Origin: an uncultured Bacilli bacterium
GTDB taxonomy: Bacteria; Bacillota_I; Bacilli_A; RF39; UBA660
Length of the DNA stretch: 38,381 nucleotides
NCBI GenBank assembly: GCA_947626425.1
Contig: CANQRX010000003.1
Span: 1-38,381 of the forward strand
Direction of reading: 5' to 3'
The notes under the pieces were generated by a model. That model made no database searches. It saw only the letters and a program-made list of their open reading frames with translations, and was not told the DNA's origin. This document shows, one piece after another, positions 31,135-38,381 of this stretch (the stretch's first letter is position 1; the number at the start of each line of letters is the position of its first letter). The position numbers and the translations under genes are program-made.

Positions 31135-31782
31135 ATGAAATATGCAAGTCAAAAGAAAAAAAGATATATATATTTTACAATTAAAAGACTGTTTGACATT
31201 ATTTGTAGTTTAGTAGGAATTATTTTTTTAATTCCTTTGACAATAGTAATCAAAATTGCCTATATTTGTACAGGTGATTTTAATAGTATTTTTTTTAGAC
31301 AAGTACGATTAGGGAAAAATGGCAAAATTATTAAAATTTTTAAATATCGTACAATGGTACCTAATGCGGAAGAAATTCTAGAAAAATGGCTAAAAGAAAA
31401 TCCCGAAAAAAGAGAGGAGTATTTAAAAGATCGGAAAATTGACAAAGACCCAAGAATAACTAAATTAGGCAATATTTTAAGAAAGTCTTCGCTAGATGAA
31501 TTTCCTCAATTTATTAATATTTTAATTGGAGATATGTCCTTGATTGGACCTCGTCCTGTTGTTCCTGATGAAGCTGAAAATTATGGCAAACGAAAAATGA
31601 AATTTTTATCAATACGCCCAGGTTTAACCGGTTATTGGGCTAGTAATGGCCGTAATAATATATCCTATAAAGAAAGAATTAAAATGGAACTTTATTATAT
31701 TGATCATTGTAGCATTTTATTAGATATTCAAATTATTTTTGATACCGTTTTTGCCGTTATAAAAAAAGATGGTGCTAAGTAA
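31135..31782 (+). CDS. Initiating sugar-phosphate transferase (WbaP/EpsL type)
   Basis: 215 aa bacterial sugar transferase (monotopic phosphoglycosyl transferase) that moves a sugar-phosphate from a UDP-sugar to undecaprenyl phosphate to begin polymer repeat synthesis. Membrane hairpin at about 17-45, then FKYRTMVPNA. The catalytic Asp-Glu pair is in RKSSLDEFPQF, followed by DMSLIGPRP and RPGLTGYWASNGRNN. These are the standard motifs of the short form. First gene of a co-directional operon with its own promoter and a palindromic site over the -35. Specific sugar (Gal, Glc or other) cannot be read from sequence. Confidence 0.93.
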   Translation: MKYASQKKKRYIYFTIKRLFDIICSLVGIIFLIPLTIVIKIAYICTGDFNSIFFRQVRLGKNGKIIKIFKYRTMVPNAEEILEKWLKENPEKREEYLKDRKIDKDPRITKLGNILRKSSLDEFPQFINILIGDMSLIGPRPVVPDEAENYGKRKMKFLSIRPGLTGYWASNGRNNISYKERIKMELYYIDHCSILLDIQIIFDTVFAVIKKDGAK

Positions 31783-31808
31783 AGAATCTTTTATATGGGA
31801 GGTTTAAG

Positions 31809-32585
31809 ATGAAAAAAATAAAAATAATAGTCGCGACTCATAAAAAATATCAAATGCCCAAAGAAAAAATGTATTTACCTCTTCAGGTTGGAGCTGAGGG
31901 AAAAGAAGACTTAGGTTATACTAAGGATAATTCGGGGGAAAATATTTCTTTAAAGAATCCTTTTTTTTGTGAATTAACTGGTTTATATTGGGTTTATAAA
32001 AATTTAGAGGCCGATTATATTGGCTTAGTTCACTACCGTCGTTATTTTCGAGCTAAGAAAAAGGCTAAAAATCCTTTCCAATCCATTTTAAAGCAAAAAG
32101 AATTAGAAAAGTATTTACAAGACTATGATATAATTGTTCCTAAAAAGCGAAAATATTATATCGAAACTATTTATAACCATTACAAACATACAATGCATAT
32201 CGAAACGCTTGATGAAGCCATTGCCGTTATAAATGACTTATATCCAGAGTATAAAATGGCTCTTGATAAAGTAATGAAGAAAAGAAGTATGCATGCTTTT
32301 AATATGTTTATCATGAAAAAAGAATACTTTGATGAATATTGTAAGTGGCTTTTTGATATCCTATTTAATTTAGAAAAAAGAATGGGAAAAGTAAAATATG
32401 ATAGTTTTCATGCCCGTTTTTATGGTAGAATAAGTGAGAGACTCTTAGATGTTTGGTTAACATACCATAAATATGAATATAAAGAATTACCATTTATTTA
32501 TATGGAAAAAATAAATTGGTCCAAAAAAATAGGAGGATTTTTAAAAGCCAAATTTTTAGGGAAAAAATATGATCAAAGCTTTTAG
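31809..32585 (+). CDS. DUF4422 glycosyltransferase-like protein
   Basis: 258 aa. IIVATHKKYQMP at the start, YLPLQVGAE, and ELTGLYWVYKNLEADYIGLVHYRRYF at about 57-82 are the DUF4422 pattern of proteins found in capsule loci of streptococci and lactobacilli. No membrane segments; cytosolic. Probably adds one sugar of the repeat unit. SD GGGAGG before the ATG. The gap to licD is 12 bp. Confidence 0.85.
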   Translation: MKKIKIIVATHKKYQMPKEKMYLPLQVGAEGKEDLGYTKDNSGENISLKNPFFCELTGLYWVYKNLEADYIGLVHYRRYFRAKKKAKNPFQSILKQKELEKYLQDYDIIVPKKRKYYIETIYNHYKHTMHIETLDEAIAVINDLYPEYKMALDKVMKKRSMHAFNMFIMKKEYFDEYCKWLFDILFNLEKRMGKVKYDSFHARFYGRISERLLDVWLTYHKYEYKELPFIYMEKINWSKKIGGFLKAKFLGKKYDQSF

Positions 32586-32597
32586 GGAGGAGAAGTT

Positions 32598-33497
32598 ATG
32601 AAATTAGCAACTACTGACATTTTTAAGAAACTTTATTTAAAAAATTCAAAATTAGTTTTACTTCAAGATAAAGATTTAAAAAAACTTCAAAAAAAGCTAT
32701 TAATAATGGCTCAAGATATTATTGAAGTTTTAGAAAGTATTAATGCTAATTATCATTTAACAGGGGGGACGTGCTTAGGGGCAATTAGGCATCAAGGTTT
32801 TATCCCATGGGATGATGATATGGATATTGATCTTGCCAGAAAAGATGTTGCTAATTTTTTAAAAACTTTTACCCAAAAATATGGTGATAAATACTATATT
32901 CATACTCCTTACAATAAAGACGGTTTTAGCCTGCCATCAATTCAAATTCGCCTTAAAAATACTCTATATGTTGGTGTAAATGATTATAAAGAAGAAGAAA
33001 GTGGGATTCCGATTGATATTGCCATTATTGAAAATACTTATGATTTTAAAATATTAAGAAAAATTCATGGTATTGGTAGCATGGCCTTAGGCCTTATTGT
33101 TAGTTGCCGAAAGTTTGCTGCTTATCGTAATTTTTATTTAGAATTGGTATCTGATTTAAAAGAAGAAACCAAAATATTTAAAAAAAAGATTTTAATCGGG
33201 CGCTTGTTTTCCTTTTTTTCTTTAGCTCATTGGATTAGAATTTATGATAAGTGGAATAGTCGTTGTCATAATAACGCGTCTAAGTTTGTTGTTGTACCAA
33301 CTGGTCGTAAAGGCTTTTTTGGGGAAATTTACGACCGTGATAAATTTTATGAAAGTACCAAGGCCAATTTTGAAAATTATTCGTGGAATGTTCCCAAAGA
33401 TTATGATTATTATTTAACTAAAATGTATGATGATTATATGAAACTTCCAGCAAAAAGGGAAGTTGAACGTCACGCTTTAATAAAATTTAAGTTGTAA
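32598..33497 (+). CDS. LicD-family phosphotransferase
   Basis: 299 aa nucleotidyltransferase-like LicD protein. LTGGTCLGAIRHQGFIPWDD followed by DMDIDLAR at about 53-80 is the family signature; the acidic DDDMDID binds metal. LicD enzymes transfer phosphocholine, or other phospho-ligands, to teichoic acid or capsule sugars. No choline uptake or licABC genes are in view, so the ligand is open; the CDP-glycerol transferase at the operon end suggests phosphoglycerol as an alternative. A G6 tract occurs at 32763-32768. SD GGGAGGAG upstream. Confidence 0.88.
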   Translation: MKLATTDIFKKLYLKNSKLVLLQDKDLKKLQKKLLIMAQDIIEVLESINANYHLTGGTCLGAIRHQGFIPWDDDMDIDLARKDVANFLKTFTQKYGDKYYIHTPYNKDGFSLPSIQIRLKNTLYVGVNDYKEEESGIPIDIAIIENTYDFKILRKIHGIGSMALGLIVSCRKFAAYRNFYLELVSDLKEETKIFKKKILIGRLFSFFSLAHWIRIYDKWNSRCHNNASKFVVVPTGRKGFFGEIYDRDKFYESTKANFENYSWNVPKDYDYYLTKMYDDYMKLPAKREVERHALIKFKL

Positions 33498-33513
33498 GAA
33501 GGATGTGAAAAAA

Positions 33514-34551
33514 ATGGAATTAATTAGTATAATTATGCCTGTTTATAATTCCAAAAAGTATCTTAAAGATGCCATTTTAAGTATTCAAAATCAAACGTAT
33601 TCTAATTTTGAATTAATTGCTGTTGATGATGGTTCAACTGACAATAGCTTAGAAATTTTAAAGAAATTTGCAAGTACTGATAAACGAATCAAAGTTTTTC
33701 ATAAAGAAAATAAAGGAATTAGTAACACAAGAAATTATGGCTTAGCTAAATCGCAAGGAGATTATATAACCTTTATTGATAATGATGACGAATATTTGCC
33801 TAATCTTTTAAAAGACAACTTAGAATTAATTACGAAATATGATGCCGACATGGTTAAATTTCAAAAAGTTAAATTTTACGTTGATAATAACTCTGATTTA
33901 GTAATTCCCAAAACTAAAGAAAAAGTCTTATTTTTTCAAAATGACGAAATTTGGCAAAATTTTGCAACCCTTTACCATTATGGTGGAACTATTTGGAATA
34001 TTATGTATAAAGCTGATTTTCTAAAAAAAAATAACATCACTTTTTGTGAAAAATCACGTCATGAAATAGAAGACCATCGCTTTAATTTAGATTGTTATTA
34101 TCATTTACAAAAAATTGTTTTAAATCCGCAATGTTACTACGTTTGGAAATTGCGAACTGCCCATTCTACAAGTGGTAAATTTATTTATGAACGTTTTTTA
34201 AATATTGAAAAAGAAGGAAATGATTTATACAAATTTTTAAAAACGAAAAACATTGGTCTTGATTGGACAAAGGTTAAAGTAAGCTACTTAATAAATATTT
34301 TAGTGGTTATGAATTATGATAATTCCGGCTTTAATCATCGTTTGTTTATTAAACATTTAAAAGAATTAAAACAACTTGATTTGTTTGCACGGAAGTGTAC
34401 TAAAAAAGAATACGCTTATTTGAAAGAAAATGAATCCTTAATGCGAATGCTTGCTTGTTTCTTTTTTGACAAAAAGTGTTATAATACTGTTTATGGACTT
34501 TCTAAATTAAAATTAAGAAAAGACATCAAAAAAAACAATCGTCGTTTTTAA
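33514..34551 (+). CDS. GT2-family glycosyltransferase
   Basis: 345 aa GT-A fold transferase. ISIIMPVYNSKKYLKDAI at the start, AVDDGSTDNSLEIL at about 35-48, ARNYG-like NTRNYGLAKSQGDYITFIDNDDEY with the D-x-D-type acidic cluster at about 70-95, as in GT2 enzymes. I prefer ATG 33514 (SD AGAAGGA about 10 nt before); GTG 33505 is the alternative. Builds part of the repeat unit on the cytosolic face. Sugar unknown. Confidence 0.9.
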   Translation: MELISIIMPVYNSKKYLKDAILSIQNQTYSNFELIAVDDGSTDNSLEILKKFASTDKRIKVFHKENKGISNTRNYGLAKSQGDYITFIDNDDEYLPNLLKDNLELITKYDADMVKFQKVKFYVDNNSDLVIPKTKEKVLFFQNDEIWQNFATLYHYGGTIWNIMYKADFLKKNNITFCEKSRHEIEDHRFNLDCYYHLQKIVLNPQCYYVWKLRTAHSTSGKFIYERFLNIEKEGNDLYKFLKTKNIGLDWTKVKVSYLINILVVMNYDNSGFNHRLFIKHLKELKQLDLFARKCTKKEYAYLKENESLMRMLACFFFDKKCYNTVYGLSKLKLRKDIKKNNRRF

Positions 34552-34566
34552 GAAAGGGGAGGACCT

Positions 34567-35937
34567 ATGATTTATTTAATATTAATAATCGTTGCCATAC
34601 TTTTAGTCCTTTATGGAAAATATATTTATAATAATTACGGGAACTCTATACCTTTCATCTTAATTTTTTTTATATATGCGGCATGGGCCTTAGTTTCAAT
34701 TATTTATATTGATGGGGGAACCTATATTATTGAACAAGACCGAACTTCAACATTTACTGGAGCTTCTTTAAGATTTTTAATCGTTATGTTACCATTTTTT
34801 TATTTTTTACCAAAAATGGTAAGTCAGTCTTTACAAAAGAAAATGAAACCCGTTAAAAATTCTTTCGGGCGCTCTTTGGAGTTAAAAAAGTGTCTAACCT
34901 TTATTGCTTATGGCGTTTTGATTTATTTATACTTAAACCTGTTTATTTCAGGAATTCCAATGTTTAACAAGCAAATAACTAATTTTAATTTTTATATTAC
35001 TTATTCTAAATTACCATTTGCTAGCACCATTCAAGCAGCAACAATTAATTTTTTCTTACTTTTTTTTGGTGTTATCTTTGCTAGTAATGAACCGTTAAAA
35101 GAAAAAAAGAAATCTTTTCTTTACTATTTATTATTAGTAATTTATCGAATTTTATTTGGGGAAAAATTCTATCCTTTTTTACTTTATTCATTCTTATTTT
35201 TCTTACCAACTTTAATGAACTTTTTTAAGAAGGCAAAAAACAAAGGCTTTTTTACTAAAAAAACCATCATTATTGGGTCAATTTGTTTTTTAATTCTTTT
35301 AGGAGCTAGTCTTTTAAAATATACCATTGATGATAACCCAAACTATAAAAGTCCCGTTGATCATTTATTTTCTCGAATTTTTTCTTTGCAATCCCATATG
35401 TTTTATGGATATGATAAATATTTAATGGAACATAATATGGGCTGGACTCCTAATTTTGAAGAATTAAAAACTGAATTACTTGCCGGTTTAAAAAAGACTG
35501 ATAAATTTGCTAAAAACATTGGTTTAACCAAAATTATGACTATTGTTTCCCCAAAAGAAATAGTTGACCGTTATTTAAATGATAATACGCGATTTTATGG
35601 AGGTTATTGGACTTTATCAATCGGGTGCTTTGGTTATGTTTTAACCGCCTTTTATTCAATTTTAGTCGCCGCCATTATTGCTTATTTTTCAAAAGTACTT
35701 GCTTTAGCGATTAAGAAAAAAGATTATATTTTATTATTTTTAAGTACAAATTGTTATTATATTTTCTTCACTTATTTTAATGAAGCAAACTACAGTTTTA
35801 TCTTTTCTTATCGAATGTTTTTATTTACGTTCTTAATTATTTTCTATGAAAAAATAATGGATAGTAAAGTCGTATTAAAAATTAGTGAAGCCCTTAATGA
35901 AAAATTAAAAATTGTTAATAAGGTAGTAGGTGATTAA
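34567..35937 (+). CDS. Wzy-like polysaccharide polymerase
   Basis: 456 aa, ten to twelve membrane helices with one large outside loop around residues 255-335 (TIDDNPNYKSPVDHLF to NDNTRFYGGYW), the topology of Wzy polymerases that join repeat units outside the membrane. Sequence identity in Wzy is always poor; assignment rests on topology and location between GT2 and the flippase. SD GGGGAGGA. Followed by the flippase with overlap or 1-bp gap. Confidence 0.72.
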   Translation: MIYLILIIVAILLVLYGKYIYNNYGNSIPFILIFFIYAAWALVSIIYIDGGTYIIEQDRTSTFTGASLRFLIVMLPFFYFLPKMVSQSLQKKMKPVKNSFGRSLELKKCLTFIAYGVLIYLYLNLFISGIPMFNKQITNFNFYITYSKLPFASTIQAATINFFLLFFGVIFASNEPLKEKKKSFLYYLLLVIYRILFGEKFYPFLLYSFLFFLPTLMNFFKKAKNKGFFTKKTIIIGSICFLILLGASLLKYTIDDNPNYKSPVDHLFSRIFSLQSHMFYGYDKYLMEHNMGWTPNFEELKTELLAGLKKTDKFAKNIGLTKIMTIVSPKEIVDRYLNDNTRFYGGYWTLSIGCFGYVLTAFYSILVAAIIAYFSKVLALAIKKKDYILLFLSTNCYYIFFTYFNEANYSFIFSYRMFLFTFLIIFYEKIMDSKVVLKISEALNEKLKIVNKVVGD

Positions 35938-35938
35938 A

Positions 35939-37330
35939 GTGAGTTTAAAAAAAGGATTAATGTATGTTTTTTTAGCTAATTTACTTAATTTGTGTATTAG
36001 CTTAATTAAAGGCTTTGTTTTACCCAAATATTTATCTATTGAAGCTTATGCGATGATTCAAAGTTATTTACTTTATGTTTCCTACATTGGTTTATTACAC
36101 TTTGGATATTTAGATGGTTTATATTTAAAATATGGTGGTCAAAAATTTGAAAATATTGATGCTTTAGAAATTAATTTAGCCCGAGGAAATACCATTTTAC
36201 TGCAATTGTTGTTCACCATTCCAGCTATTGCTATTTCTTTAATTTTAAAAAATTATGTTTTGTTATTTTTTTCTTTAAGTATTTTACCTGTTAATATTGT
36301 AACTTTATATAAAAATTTGTTTCAAGCGACGGGTTTATTTAAAACTTACGGAAGACTTTTAAATGTCACAACATTGTTATCCTTTATAGGAACCTTGATT
36401 TTATTATTTTTCTTTCATCTGGAAAGTGCTTTTTATTATATTTTTATTTTAGTGTTTGTTGATTATTTAATTTGGATTTTACTTGAAATTAATTTATTCG
36501 AAAATTACAAAATACCATTTAAATTACAATTTTCTTTAAAAAATTTAGCTAAACACATTAAATCCGGTTTTGTTTTAATGCTTGGTAATTTTTCGTCAAT
36601 TATGATGACGAGTATGGACCGGTGGTTTATCAAAATTTTATTGACGGTTGAAGAGTTTGCTTATTATTCTTTTGCTGTTCGGGTCGAGAATTTAATTACG
36701 GTTTTTATTACCCCAGTTATAACGACAATGTATAATTATTTTTGTCAAACTAAAGATACCAAAAACATAAAAAACATTACCAAAACTTGTTTATTAGTTG
36801 GCTTATGCTTAATTGGCTGTGCTTTTCCAGTTAAATTTATATTAGAAACCTTTTTAACTAAATATTACGATTCTTCGGCGATTATTTTTCTTTTATTTTC
36901 AACTCAAGCTTTGTATTTAATTATTAAAGGAGTTTATGTTAATATTTATAAATCCCGAAAAGAGCAAAATAAGTATTTTAAACAATTAGTTTTAGTTATA
37001 ATAATTGGTTTTTTGTTGAATCTATTATTAATTAATATTTTTCACAACACCATCTGTGTAGCGTTAGCAACCTTAATTTCCGTTTTAATTTGGTTTGGCA
37101 TCTGTTTATTTTCTATTCCTGAAATTAGACTAGGCTTTAAAGAATTAATCGTTTTAGTAATTAGTTTAATTTTATATAATTTCTTAGGTTTTTATGTAAA
37201 TTCTTATCTAGGTTTTATTATTTATTATGGTTGTCTTTTAATGCTTTTAATAATTTTTATGAAAGATACTCTCATTCAATTTTTAAATATTATTAAAAGT
37301 TTGATTGTCAAAAAAGGAGTTAAACAATGA
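35939..37330 (+). CDS. Wzx-type oligosaccharide flippase
   Basis: 463 aa with 12-14 membrane helices in the MOP/MATE-like polysaccharide transporter pattern: GLMYVFLANLLNLCISLIKG at the N-terminus, MLGNFSSIMMTSMDRWFIK at mid-protein, typical of Wzx. It turns the lipid-linked repeat unit to the outside for Wzy. GTG 35939 is chosen because AGGTGA sits 5 nt upstream; GTG 35930 would overlap the preceding gene by 8 bp. Its stop overlaps the next start (ATGA). Confidence 0.88.
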   Translation: MSLKKGLMYVFLANLLNLCISLIKGFVLPKYLSIEAYAMIQSYLLYVSYIGLLHFGYLDGLYLKYGGQKFENIDALEINLARGNTILLQLLFTIPAIAISLILKNYVLLFFSLSILPVNIVTLYKNLFQATGLFKTYGRLLNVTTLLSFIGTLILLFFFHLESAFYYIFILVFVDYLIWILLEINLFENYKIPFKLQFSLKNLAKHIKSGFVLMLGNFSSIMMTSMDRWFIKILLTVEEFAYYSFAVRVENLITVFITPVITTMYNYFCQTKDTKNIKNITKTCLLVGLCLIGCAFPVKFILETFLTKYYDSSAIIFLLFSTQALYLIIKGVYVNIYKSRKEQNKYFKQLVLVIIIGFLLNLLLINIFHNTICVALATLISVLIWFGICLFSIPEIRLGFKELIVLVISLILYNFLGFYVNSYLGFIIYYGCLLMLLIIFMKDTLIQFLNIIKSLIVKKGVKQ

Positions 37331-38381
37331 AAATGCTTTTAAAAAAAATTTATACCTCAATCCTCTTTCGATTGTTTTGGTTACTACCGTTGCAAGATAA
37401 AGTGCTTTTTTCTAGTTTTTCAGGGAAAAAATATGGGGACAATCCTAAATTTATTTCTTTAAAATTAAGAGAAAAAGACCCTAAAATTAAACAAGTTTGG
37501 CTTTATAAATATGAAAAATTTCCCGATTTAGATGCCAATATTTTACAAGTCAAATGGGGAAGTATCGCAATGATTTATCATTTAGCAACATCCAAAATTT
37601 GGGTTGATTCTCATACTAAACCGCTTTGGGTTAAAAAACGTCCTGGCCAATTTTATTTAGAAACATGGCATGGTGGATTAGGAATGAAAAAAATTGAAGG
37701 CGATGCGATTGATAAATTAGATAAAGATGTCGTAAAGAGAATTAAACACAATTCTGCACTTGTTGATTTATTAATTAGTAATTGTCGGTGGTTAACTAAA
37801 ATTTATCAAAGGGCCTTTTTTTATGATGGGGAAATACTTGAATGTGGTTATCCGAAAAATGACATTTTGTTTCAAAAAGAATGTCATGAAGATATAAGGC
37901 AAAAAGTTTTAAAATATTATCAATTAAAAACTAATACAAAGATATTTTTTTATGCCCCGACTTTTCGTGAGAAAACAGAAAATCTTAATTATCATTTAGA
38001 TTTAGATGAATTAATTAAATTTTTAAGAAAAGAATATGGTAAGGAATGGGTTTTATTTTACCGTTTGCATCCTTTATTAATGAAAGAAGAAAATATTTTT
38101 AAATATCAGAATAAAAATATTTATGATGTAACAATGTATCCTGATATGCAAGAATTAATCATTGCTAGTGATATGATGATGACTGATTATTCTAGTGGTA
38201 TTTTTGATTTTGCCATGCTTTATAAACCGGCTTTTATATATGCTTATGACTTAAAAGAATACGAAAAAGAACGCGGATTATATTTCAATTTATATGATAT
38301 GCCTTTTTTAGTTGCCGAAGATTTTGAACAATTACTTCAAAATATTAAAGATTTTGATGAACAAAAATATCAAAAAAAGTT
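37327..38381 (+). CDS. CDP-glycerol glycerophosphotransferase family protein, cut by window end
   Basis: 351 codons visible; the gene runs past the window end. It matches the TagB/TagF family: VLFSSFSGKKYGDNPKF at about 28-44, WVDSHTKP, LETWHGGLGMKKI near 116-128, ISNCRW, FYAPTFRE, the YRLHPLL motif, and DMMMTDYSSGIFDFAMLYKPAF with the conserved TDYSS. Such enzymes transfer phosphoglycerol (or phosphoribitol) from a CDP donor. SD AAGGAG is 10 nt before the ATG, which overlaps the wzx stop. Suggests phosphoglycerol in the polymer, beside the LicD ligand. Confidence 0.9.
   Translation, partial: MKMLLKKIYTSILFRLFWLLPLQDKVLFSSFSGKKYGDNPKFISLKLREKDPKIKQVWLYKYEKFPDLDANILQVKWGSIAMIYHLATSKIWVDSHTKPLWVKKRPGQFYLETWHGGLGMKKIEGDAIDKLDKDVVKRIKHNSALVDLLISNCRWLTKIYQRAFFYDGEILECGYPKNDILFQKECHEDIRQKVLKYYQLKTNTKIFFYAPTFREKTENLNYHLDLDELIKFLRKEYGKEWVLFYRLHPLLMKEENIFKYQNKNIYDVTMYPDMQELIIASDMMMTDYSSGIFDFAMLYKPAFIYAYDLKEYEKERGLYFNLYDMPFLVAEDFEQLLQNIKDFDEQKYQKK

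Noticed and set aside
1-38381. Use of TGA as Trp (Mollicutes code)
   Set aside because: Conserved Trp are TGG, and several genes (dnaG, comparable families) end properly at TGA.
1-38381. tRNA, rRNA, CRISPR arrays, transposases or att sites
   Set aside because: I looked for cloverleaf ends, CCA tails, regular spaced repeats and transposase-like proteins and saw none.

Overview
The window is very AT-rich (by eye under 30% GC), uses TGG for Trp with TGA as a true stop, and carries strong Shine-Dalgarno sequences. Its gene blocks (dnaG-rpoD-trmK, rpmG-efp, comEA-comEC-holA, hemW, mutS, ftsW, a YqfQ/VrrA-type and a YjcZ-type protein) point to a low-GC Gram-positive of the Bacillota, Bacilli side. 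An uncultivated gut lineage of the RF39 or Erysipelotrichia kind would fit. That placement is inference. FtsW and the polymer genes indicate a cell wall. Most promoters I can see carry an extended -10 (TGnTATAAT-like).

Layout. 1-180 is the tail of an unknown gene. 267-2489 holds hemW, a small secreted or anchored beta-sandwich protein and a glycerophosphodiesterase. 2516-9115 is an envelope-glycan island: an O-acyltransferase with an in-frame run of ten G (a probable phase-variation switch), a GtrA flippase, a UbiA-family phosphoribosyltransferase-like protein, and two tandem proteins that fuse a HAD phosphatase to a GT-C-like membrane transferase. Together these look like a polyprenyl-phosphate-pentose pathway. 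9132-12428 is mutS plus an unknown protein.

12468-17155 has a STAS-like small protein, a degenerate RnfC/RnfD-like pair without the other Rnf subunits, and a large repeat-containing surface protein. 17194-20900 is dnaG (apparently starting at ATT), rpoD and trmK. 20895-23748 has a VrrA-like gene, a prepilin peptidase, rpmG (57 aa), efp, def and a YjcZ-like peptide. 23879-29160 has ftsW, a promoter-to-terminator structured RNA candidate, then comEA-comEC-holA.

29161-29722 contains no convincing gene, but has a second promoter-to-terminator unit whose middle folds into a compact multi-helix junction; this is the least explained part of the window. 29698-30933 (minus strand) is a three-gene operon with a WXG100 protein, that is, a type VII secretion substrate locus without its secretion machinery here. 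From 31064 to the window end is a Wzy-type capsule or exopolysaccharide operon: initiating sugar transferase, DUF4422 protein, LicD, GT2, Wzy-like, Wzx and a CDP-glycerol transferase cut by the window end.

The surface theme is strong: lipid-linked pentose glycosylation, phase-variable acylation, a repeat adhesin-like protein, WXG100 export and a zwitterion-type capsule. Competence parts (prepilin peptidase, ComEA, ComEC) are also present.
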